Shown one piece after another: positions 1 through 5,710 of a stretch of 43,313 bases of DNA. Positions within the stretch are counted from its first letter, which is position 1. Every line of letters starts with the position of its first letter. A model generated the notes under the pieces. The model did no database searches. It was given only the letters and a program-made list of their open reading frames with translations, and was not told the DNA's origin. Location of the stretch: the NCBI RefSeq assembly GCF_005889725.1, contig NZ_VCKX01000083.1, positions 1-43,313 on the forward strand. Reading direction: 5' to 3'. The position numbers and the translations under genes are program-made. This DNA is from Nonomuraea zeae. GTDB lineage: Bacteria; Actinomycetota; Actinomycetes; Streptosporangiales; Streptosporangiaceae.

Positions 1-106
1 CGAAGAGATCGTGACGGCCCTCGGCGTACGGCGCGGCGGCGCCTTCTCCTCGGGCATGGACTATCCGGGCCGCTACAGCCGATGGGCCTTCGGCTACGTC
101 GACCCG
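1..106. repeat. Terminal duplicate of trpE bases 481-586 (probable assembly artefact)
   Basis: The first 106 bases are identical to 481-586 inside trpE, then diverge abruptly at base 107. An exact duplicate that begins at the first base of the window and stops mid-codon is best explained as a chimeric read or graph join at a contig end. A real tandem duplication is not excluded. Confidence 0.85.
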
Positions 107-117
107 GTCTCGGTCAT
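107..117 (-). CDS. First codons of a leftward gene, cut by the chimeric junction
   Basis: On the minus strand an ATG at 117-115 follows an AGGAG ribosome site with about 7 bases between them. It reads M-T-E-T before running into the duplicated trpE fragment at 106. This looks like the 5' end of a divergent neighbour of trpE, lost at the contig break. Its product cannot be known. The palindromic element just upstream (150-170) would suit an autoregulated repressor, but that is inference. Confidence 0.4.
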
Positions 118-149
118 CTCGGATCTCCTCTGGGGATGATGACTACAGA

Positions 150-170
150 AATACAGTACAGCTCTGTATT
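150..170. promoter_or_regulatory. Inverted repeat, candidate operator of the divergent gene
   Basis: AATACAG (150-156) and CTGTATT (164-170) form a perfect 7-bp inverted repeat with a 7-base spacer, in a locally AT-rich stretch. A minus-strand TACAAT (174-169) could be the -10 box of the truncated leftward gene, so a protein bound here would cover its promoter. TetR- or MarR-type operators look like this. The regulator is not in the window. Confidence 0.5.
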
Positions 171-223
171 GTATGTCGCCGCGGCGGGTCCCCGATGAAG
201 GGTGCACGTTCTGGCGGGTCGCG

Positions 224-252
224 TTGCGCGATCTTGGTCCGGCGGTTAACCT
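224..252 (+). promoter_or_regulatory. trp promoter, leaderless trp leader peptide
   Basis: TTGCGC (224-229), a 17-base spacer and TAACCT (247-252) fit a primary-sigma promoter of the TTGNNN/TANNNT kind. The leader ATG begins at 259, where transcription would be expected to start. The leader peptide would then be translated from a leaderless mRNA. Confidence 0.6.
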
Positions 253-258
253 GTTCCC

Positions 259-300
259 ATGCGAAATCACGCTCAGCTCCAGTGGTGGCGCCGCTCCTAG
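259..300 (+). CDS. trpL: trp operon leader peptide (13 aa)
   Basis: The ORF encodes MRNHAQLQWWRRS, with two consecutive Trp codons at 283-288 and a TAG stop at 298-300. It lies about 100 bases ahead of trpE and is followed by mutually exclusive hairpins, the arrangement of ribosome-mediated transcription attenuation. When charged tRNA-Trp is scarce, ribosomes stall on the tandem Trp codons and favour the antiterminator. No Shine-Dalgarno sequence is visible, and the ATG lies 6 bases after a -10 box, so it is probably translated leaderlessly. Attenuators with Trp-rich leader peptides are known upstream of Streptomyces trp genes. Confidence 0.85.
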   Translation: MRNHAQLQWWRRS

Positions 301-353
301 GCGGCGCGTGTTTCGCATTCCTCAACGGACGGCCGCCCCGGAGGGCGGCCTTT
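288..353 (+). promoter_or_regulatory. trp attenuator: pause, antiterminator and terminator hairpins
   Basis: Segments 1 and 2, GCGCCGC (288-294) and GCGGCGC (301-307), form a 7-bp hairpin that starts within the second Trp codon. Segments 3 and 4, GGCCGCCC (331-338) and GGGCGGCC (343-350), form an 8-bp stem with a CGGA loop followed by TTTCT, an intrinsic terminator. Segment 2 also contains GGCGGC (300-305), the perfect complement of GCCGCC (332-337) in segment 3, giving the antiterminator. All parts of a classical 1:2 / 2:3 / 3:4 switch are present. Confidence 0.85.
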
Positions 354-403
354 CTCGTGTCCACCCCCGGGGCTCAGCATTTGACGTGATAAGGGGCAAG
401 CTG

Positions 404-2530
404 GTGGAGACGAGCGGATATACCACAGCCGGGGGCATCGGCGTCGAGCGCGAGACACGCGAAGTGGACGAGGCGGCGCTCGAAGAGATCGTGACGGCCC
501 TCGGCGTACGGCGCGGCGGCGCCTTCTCCTCGGGCATGGACTATCCGGGCCGCTACAGCCGATGGGCCTTCGGCTACGTCGACCCGTGCCTGGAACTGGT
601 GGCCAAGGGCCGCACCATCTCGGCGACCGCGCTCAACGCCCGCGGCCGGATCGTGCTGCCCGCCGTCGCCTCCTGCCTGCTGGCCGCGGGCAAGCCGGTC
701 TCCGAGCCCACGCCCGACCACGTCGAGGTCCTGGTGCCCGAAACGGCCGACCTGCTGCCGGAGGAGCTGCGCAGCCGCCGGCCCACCGTGTTCACCGCGA
801 TCCGCGAGGTCATCGCCGCCTTCCGCGGCGAGGACCCGCACCTGGGCCTGTACGGCGCCTTCGGCTACGACCTGGCCTTCCAGTTCGAGCCCATCAGGCA
901 CGAGCTCGTCCGCCCCGACGACCAGCGCGACCTCGTGCTCCACCTGCCCGACCGGCTGGTCGTGATCGACAGGCAGCGCGAGACCGCCCTCGAACACCGC
1001 TACGAGTTCACCGTCGACGGCACCACCACCCGCGGCCTGGACAGGTCCGGCACCACCGCCGAGCCCGTCACCCCCGCCGAGCTGCCCGCCAACCCCACGC
1101 GGGGCGACTATGCCAAGGTCGTGGCCGCCGCCAAGGAGAAGTTCAAGCGCGGCGACCTGTTCGAGGTCGTGCCCGGCCAGGTCTTCCACGCCACCTGCGA
1201 CGACCCGTCGGCCTTCTACCGCGGCCTGCGCCACAGCAACCCGGCCCCGTACGAGTTCATCATCAGCCTCGGCGAGGGCGAGCACCTCGTCGGCGCCTCG
1301 CCCGAGATGTACGTCCGGGTCAACGGCGATCGCGTGGAGACCTGCCCCATCTCCGGCACCATCGCCCGCGGCAGCAACCCGGTCGAGGACGCCGAGGCCA
1401 TCCGCACCCTCCTGTCCAGCGTCAAGGAGGAGTCGGAGCTGACCATGTGCACCGACGTCGACCGCAACGACAAGTCGCGGATCTGCGTGCCGGGCACGGT
1501 CAAGGTCATCGGCCGCCGCCAGATCGAGCTCTACTCCCGCCTGATCCACACCGTCGACCACATCGAGGGCCGGCTGCGCCCCGAGTTCGACGCGCTCGAC
1601 GCCTTCCTCACCCACATGTGGGCCGTCACCGTCACCGGCGCCCCCAAGACGTGGGCCATGCAGTTCATCGAGGACCACGAGGCCACCACCCGCAGGTGGT
1701 ACGGCGGCGCCATCGGCTTCATCGGCTTCGACGGCTCCATGAACACCGGCCTGACCCTGCGTACCGCCCAGATCAAGAACGGCGTGGCGACCGTCAGGGC
1801 CGGGGCCACGCTGCTGTTCGACTCCGACCCCGAGGCGGAGGAGCGCGAGACCGAGCTCAAGGCCAGCGCGCTGCTCGGGGCCCTGGCCGCGGTCAACCAG
1901 CCCGGCGCCGCGCCCGTCCCCGAGCCCAGGCCGCAGCCGGGCCAGGGCATGAAGGTGCTGCTGGTCGACCACGAGGACTCCTTCGTCAACACCCTGGCCG
2001 ACTACTTCCGCCAGGAGGGCGCCGACGTGGTGACGCTGCGCCACGGCTTCCCGATCCACATGGTCGACGACATCGGGCCCGACCTCGTGGTGCTCTCGCC
2101 CGGCCCCGGCTGGCCGACCGACTTCGGCATCTCGGCGCTGCTCGACCAGATCTACGCCCGCGACCTGCCGGTGTTCGGCGTCTGCCTGGGCCTGCAGGCC
2201 ATGGTCGAGCAGGCGGGGGGCACCCTTGAGCTGCTCGACTATCCCGAGCACGGCAAGCGCGGCCAGGTCTCCAGGCTCGGCGACAGCGCGCTGCTCGACG
2301 GGCTGCCCGAGGAGTTCACCGCGGCCCGCTACCACTCGCTGCACGCCAAGCGGCCCGGCGTGGTCGGCTTCACCCCGACCGCGCTCACGCCCGACGGCAA
2401 CGTCATGGCGATCGAGGACCCCGAGCGGCGGCGCTTCGCCGTGCAGTTCCACCCCGAGTCGATTCTGACCCAGGAGGGGGGCGCGGGAGCGAAGATCATC
2501 GCGAACGTCCTCCGCCTTTCCCGAAGGTAG
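404..2530 (+). CDS. trpE: Anthranilate synthase, fused TrpE-TrpG
   Basis: Converts chorismate and glutamine to anthranilate, the first step of tryptophan synthesis, with both subunits on one 708-residue chain. Residues 1 to about 505 are the chorismate-binding component I (motifs ETCPISGTIARG, DVDRNDKSR, YSRLIHTVDHIEG). The TrpG amidotransferase starts near residue 516 (MKVLLVDHEDSF) and has triad Cys594, His683 and Glu685 in GVCLGLQ and FHPES. The fused form is known in Rhizobium and many actinomycetes. I chose GTG 404 because AAGGGG (391-396) lies 7 bases upstream and the protein then begins near GYTTAGG, as in homologues. The open frame extends further upstream but runs through the attenuator. 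Expression is probably controlled by that attenuator. trpF is about 21 kb away; the other trp genes are not in the window. Confidence 0.95.
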   Translation: METSGYTTAGGIGVERETREVDEAALEEIVTALGVRRGGAFSSGMDYPGRYSRWAFGYVDPCLELVAKGRTISATALNARGRIVLPAVASCLLAAGKPVSEPTPDHVEVLVPETADLLPEELRSRRPTVFTAIREVIAAFRGEDPHLGLYGAFGYDLAFQFEPIRHELVRPDDQRDLVLHLPDRLVVIDRQRETALEHRYEFTVDGTTTRGLDRSGTTAEPVTPAELPANPTRGDYAKVVAAAKEKFKRGDLFEVVPGQVFHATCDDPSAFYRGLRHSNPAPYEFIISLGEGEHLVGASPEMYVRVNGDRVETCPISGTIARGSNPVEDAEAIRTLLSSVKEESELTMCTDVDRNDKSRICVPGTVKVIGRRQIELYSRLIHTVDHIEGRLRPEFDALDAFLTHMWAVTVTGAPKTWAMQFIEDHEATTRRWYGGAIGFIGFDGSMNTGLTLRTAQIKNGVATVRAGATLLFDSDPEAEERETELKASALLGALAAVNQPGAAPVPEPRPQPGQGMKVLLVDHEDSFVNTLADYFRQEGADVVTLRHGFPIHMVDDIGPDLVVLSPGPGWPTDFGISALLDQIYARDLPVFGVCLGLQAMVEQAGGTLELLDYPEHGKRGQVSRLGDSALLDGLPEEFTAARYHSLHAKRPGVVGFTPTALTPDGNVMAIEDPERRRFAVQFHPESILTQEGGAGAKIIANVLRLSRR

Positions 2531-2587
2531 CCACCCTCCTCGGTAAAACGTCCGCGGGGGCGTGCGGGGCTCCCCTAGAGTCTCCGC

Positions 2588-3781
2588 ATGCTCCCCGTAG
2601 ACCTGCCCGACACGGTGCGTGACGCGCTGCTCGCCCCGCTCGTCGACCACCACTGTCACGGGGTGCGGCGGGACGACCTGACGCGCGCCCAGTTCGAGCT
2701 GCTCATCACCGAGGGCGGCAGCCCGGCGCCGCCCGGCACCACCCATTTCGACACGCCGCTCGGCGTGGCCCTGCGCCGCTGGTGCGCGCCGCTGCTCGAC
2801 CTGGAGCCGCACGCGCCGCCGGCCGTCTACCTCGCCCGCCGGGCCGAGCTGGGCGCGGGCGAGGTCAACCGGCGGCTGCTCACGGGCGCGGGCGTGGTGG
2901 CCTTCCTGGTGGACGACGACGGCCCCGGCGACGGCCCCGGTGACGGCCCCGGTGACGACGTCAGCGGCATCGACGACGTCGACCTGCTGTCGGCCGCCGA
3001 GATGGGCCGGCACGGCGGCGCCGCGGCCGACGAGCTCGTCCGCATCGAGCGGATCGAGCGCGACGTCGCCGAGTCCGCGCAGGCCGCCCTCGACTACCTC
3101 GACAGCCTGGGCGAGGCGCTGGCCGCCAGGGCCGCCAGGGCGGTCGGGCTCAAGACGGTCATCGCCGGCGTGTGCGGCCTCGACCTGGAGCCCGGCAGGC
3201 CCAGCAGGGGGTCGGTGCTCGCGGCGGCCAACCGGCGGCTGGCCGAGCCCAAGGAGCCGGCGACGGAGCCGGTCCTGCTGCGCCACCTGCTCTGGAGCGC
3301 GATCGACGTGGCCAGGGAGCGGGGGCTGCCGCTGCAGTTCCACACCGGGTTCGCCGGTTCGGCGCCCGACCTGCACCGCTGCGACCCGGCCAGGATGAGC
3401 GCGTTCGTCCGGGCGCTGCAGCCTCTCGGCGTGCCGGTGATCCTGCTGCACTGCTACCCGTTCCACCGCCAGGCCGCCTACCTGGCCGCCGTCTACCCGC
3501 ACGTCTACGTGGACATCGGCCTCGCCCTGCCGCACACGGCGGCCGCGTCGGCCAGGGTCATGGAGGAGCTGCTGGAGCTGACGCCGTTCCACAAGCAGCT
3601 GTTCAGCTCCCACTGCCGTGGTGTGGCCGAGACCGCCTACCTGGGCGCCCTCTACTACCGGCAGGCGCTCGGCGCCGCGCTCAGGGCCAGGCTCGGCGCG
3701 GGGGAGTGGAGCGTCGCCGACGCGGCCCGCATCGCCCACATGATCGGCTCCGGAAACGCCCGCCGGGTGTACCGCTTGTGA
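2588..3781 (+). CDS. Amidohydrolase-family protein (FluG N-terminal type)
   Basis: A 397-residue TIM-barrel amidohydrolase homologue. The N-terminal DHHCHG gives the HxH metal motif, LQFHTGF supplies a barrel His, and ILLHCYPFHRQ another. In the last barrel strand, where relatives usually have GSDA with a metal-binding Asp, this protein reads FSSHCRG with His342, so metal binding or chemistry may differ. A GPGD triplet repeat encoded by three 12-base units (2921-2956) makes a flexible loop. No SD is present; TAGAGT (2576-2581) ends 6 bases before the ATG, so a leaderless transcript separate from trpE is likely. Substrate unknown. Confidence 0.75.
   Translation: MLPVDLPDTVRDALLAPLVDHHCHGVRRDDLTRAQFELLITEGGSPAPPGTTHFDTPLGVALRRWCAPLLDLEPHAPPAVYLARRAELGAGEVNRRLLTGAGVVAFLVDDDGPGDGPGDGPGDDVSGIDDVDLLSAAEMGRHGGAAADELVRIERIERDVAESAQAALDYLDSLGEALAARAARAVGLKTVIAGVCGLDLEPGRPSRGSVLAAANRRLAEPKEPATEPVLLRHLLWSAIDVARERGLPLQFHTGFAGSAPDLHRCDPARMSAFVRALQPLGVPVILLHCYPFHRQAAYLAAVYPHVYVDIGLALPHTAAASARVMEELLELTPFHKQLFSSHCRGVAETAYLGALYYRQALGAALRARLGAGEWSVADAARIAHMIGSGNARRVYRL
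2921..2956 (+). repeat. Three tandem 12-bp units inside the amidohydrolase gene
   Basis: GGCCCCGG(C/T)GAC occurs three times head to tail and encodes Gly-Pro-Gly-Asp three times. The repeat stays in frame and probably varies in copy number by slippage. Confidence 0.85.
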
Positions 3782-3837
3782 ACTCCTCCTCACGGAGGAG
3801 GCGCGACTTCGTACTAATTACGGATAATCGCCACACC

Positions 3838-4746
3838 ATGAGTGCTATCGAGATACGAGACCTTTCAAAGTCGTTCGGTCCGGTACGCGCGGTGGACGGG
3901 GTGTCATTTACTGTCGAATCCGGCACGATAACGGGCTATTTAGGCCCGAATGGGGCGGGAAAGACGACAACCCTGCGCAGCCTGCTCGGGCTGGTCACCG
4001 CGGATTCCGGCAGCGCGCTGGTCAACGGCCGGCGCTACGTCGAGCTCGACCGCCCCCTCAGCGAGGTCGGTGCGGTGCTCGAAGCCACCAACTTCCATCC
4101 GGGACGCACCGCGTACAACCACCTGCGCGTGCTGTGCACGGCCGCCAAGCTGCCCAGGGCGCGCGTGGGCGAGGCCCTGGAGCAGGTGGGCCTGGCCGAC
4201 GTGGCCGGCAAGCGGGTGCTGGGCTTCTCCATGGGCATGCGGCAGCGGCTCGCCCTGGCCACCGCCCTCATCGGTGACCCCAAGGTGTACATCCTCGACG
4301 AGCCCGCCAACGGCCTTGACCCGGCGGGCATCCAGTGGCTGCGCGGCTTCATGCGCCACCTGGCGCACGAGCGGGGAGCCGCCGTCCTGGTCTCCAGCCA
4401 CGTGCTGGCCGAGGTCGAGCAGATCGTCGACAACGTGGTGATCATCGCCAAGGGCCGCCTGGTCCGGCAGGGCACGCTGGCCGAGCTCGTCTCCAACGGC
4501 GGCGCGCCCGTCATCAGGGTGCGCACGCCCAAGCCGGAGGCGCTGCGGCCCGCGCTGGAGCGGCACGGCGCCCAGGTGGAGGCGGTGGGCGACGTCCTCA
4601 GGGTCACCGGCCTGGACGTCGAGGGCATCGGCGGCATCGCCCTGGACGAGCGCATCCTGCTGACCGAGATGACCCAGGAGCGGGGCGACCTGCAGCAGGT
4701 CTTCCTGGAGCTGACGGGAGAACAGACGGGGGAGGGGCGAGCGTGA
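3838..4746 (+). CDS. ABC transporter ATP-binding protein (BcrA type)
   Basis: A 302-residue ATPase for an ABC-2 type exporter. Walker A is GPNGAGKTT, the signature is FSMGM (the variant typical of the BcrA/drug-export subfamily), Walker B is YILDEPANGLDP and the H-loop is SSHVLAEVE. The frame is open upstream into the preceding gene, but MSAIEIRDLSKSFG at 3838 is the conserved N terminus. No SD is seen; GATAAT (3823-3828) lies 9 bases upstream and may be the -10 box. It overlaps the permease gene, so the two form an operon. The substrate cannot be read from sequence; peptide antibiotics or lipids are typical for the family. Confidence 0.9.
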   Translation: MSAIEIRDLSKSFGPVRAVDGVSFTVESGTITGYLGPNGAGKTTTLRSLLGLVTADSGSALVNGRRYVELDRPLSEVGAVLEATNFHPGRTAYNHLRVLCTAAKLPRARVGEALEQVGLADVAGKRVLGFSMGMRQRLALATALIGDPKVYILDEPANGLDPAGIQWLRGFMRHLAHERGAAVLVSSHVLAEVEQIVDNVVIIAKGRLVRQGTLAELVSNGGAPVIRVRTPKPEALRPALERHGAQVEAVGDVLRVTGLDVEGIGGIALDERILLTEMTQERGDLQQVFLELTGEQTGEGRA

Positions 4747-5525
4747 TGGCGCTCATCCGCGCGGAGCTGCTCAAGGTGGTCACCACCAGGCTGTGGTGGG
4801 TGATGCTGATCGTCATGCTCGCCTACGTCGGCCTGTCGCTCGGCTTCTTCATCGTCTTCGCCGGCCAGGGCGGGCCCGAGGGAGAGGCGATCGTCCCGGC
4901 CCGCGGCACCCTGGCCTTCCAGGAGTCGCTCTGGAGCGCCGGGGCGGGCGGCTCCCTGTTCGCGGCCGTGCTCGGGGTCGTCATGATGACCTCCGAATAC
5001 CGCTACCAGACCATCACCACCACGCTGCTCGTCGCGCCGAAGCGGGTCAGGGTGGTGGCGGCCAAGCTCGCCGCGACCATGGTGGTGGGCGTGGTGCTGG
5101 GGCTGGCGGTGCTGGCGCTGACCGGCCTGGCGATCGCCGGGTCCGTGCTCGCCTCGGGCGGCGACCTGGCGTTCAACGCGACGATCGCGCGGGTCGCCGC
5201 GAGCGTGCTGGCCGTGCTGGCGCTCTACACGCTGTTCGGGCTCGGCCTCGGGGCGCTGGTCAAGAACCAGGTCGGGGCGCTCATCGCGGTCATCGCCTGG
5301 GTGTACGTCGTCGACTCCATCGTCAACGCGATCCCGGCGCTGCAGCCGGTGGGCAAGTTCACCCCCGGCGGGGCGACGGCGGCGCTGACCAACGTGGGAG
5401 CCGGGTTCGGGCTGGACACCGCGTACCTGCTGCCGGCCTGGGCGGGCGGGGCCGTCCTGCTCGGCTACGCGCTGATCTTCTCGGCCCTCGCCTCCGTCAC
5501 CACGCTGCGGCGCGACATCACCTGA
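4743..5525 (+). CDS. ABC-2 type transporter permease
   Basis: A 260-residue integral membrane protein with about six hydrophobic helices (for example LWWVMLIVMLAYVGLSLGFF near the N terminus and WAGGAVLLGYALIF near the C terminus). It is the membrane partner of the preceding ATPase. The start is GTG 4743, overlapping the upstream TGA by a GTGA junction, with GGGAGGGG just upstream; ATG 4746 is an equally plausible start. The C-terminal half resembles ABC-2 permeases of the BcrB group. Confidence 0.85.
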   Translation: MMALIRAELLKVVTTRLWWVMLIVMLAYVGLSLGFFIVFAGQGGPEGEAIVPARGTLAFQESLWSAGAGGSLFAAVLGVVMMTSEYRYQTITTTLLVAPKRVRVVAAKLAATMVVGVVLGLAVLALTGLAIAGSVLASGGDLAFNATIARVAASVLAVLALYTLFGLGLGALVKNQVGALIAVIAWVYVVDSIVNAIPALQPVGKFTPGGATAALTNVGAGFGLDTAYLLPAWAGGAVLLGYALIFSALASVTTLRRDIT

Positions 5526-5540
5526 TCCGGAGCGGGAAAT

Positions 5541-5568
5541 CCGGTGCGGCGAAGATTGGCCGCGCCGG
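5541..5568 (+). terminator. Hairpin after the ABC operon
   Basis: CCGGTGCGGC (5541-5550) pairs with GCCGCGCCGG (5559-5568), 10 bp with one G-U pair and an 8-base loop. There is no long U tract, which is common in actinomycetes. Confidence 0.55.
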
Positions 5569-5569
5569 A

Positions 5570-5710
5570 CGTTTCCGCGCCGCTGACCTCCTCCAGGAAA
5601 GAGGTAATGAATATTTCCGCAAACGGGTAATCGAATTGTTATTTGGCTCTTTGTCAAATTTGCTGTGATGATCGGGTCGCCAGAAAATCTACGCCACACC
5701 TGGAGGTGTC
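5570..5710 (+). promoter_or_regulatory. AT-rich upstream region of the metalloprotease gene
   Basis: This 140-base gap is markedly richer in A/T than the flanking genes, with runs such as TTGTTATTTGG and TTTGTCAAATTTG near 5635-5662. It presumably holds the protease promoter, but I could not fix the -35/-10 boxes with confidence. Confidence 0.35.

Noticed and set aside
173..403. N-terminal extension of TrpE back to the first in-frame start
   Set aside because: The extension would translate through the leader peptide and terminator hairpin; homologues start near GYTTAGG and GTG 404 has an SD.
2921..2956. Three 12-bp repeats as a CRISPR-like or regulatory array
   Set aside because: They are contiguous, in frame, have no spacers and encode GPGD repeats.
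374..3793. Very long minus-strand open frame opposite trpE and the amidohydrolase gene (and similar ones opposite the M4 protease, gcvP, menD and the fusion gene)
   Set aside because: High GC makes antisense frames stay open. These lack SD or promoter signals, have low-complexity Arg/Gly/Ala composition, and lie opposite well-supported genes.
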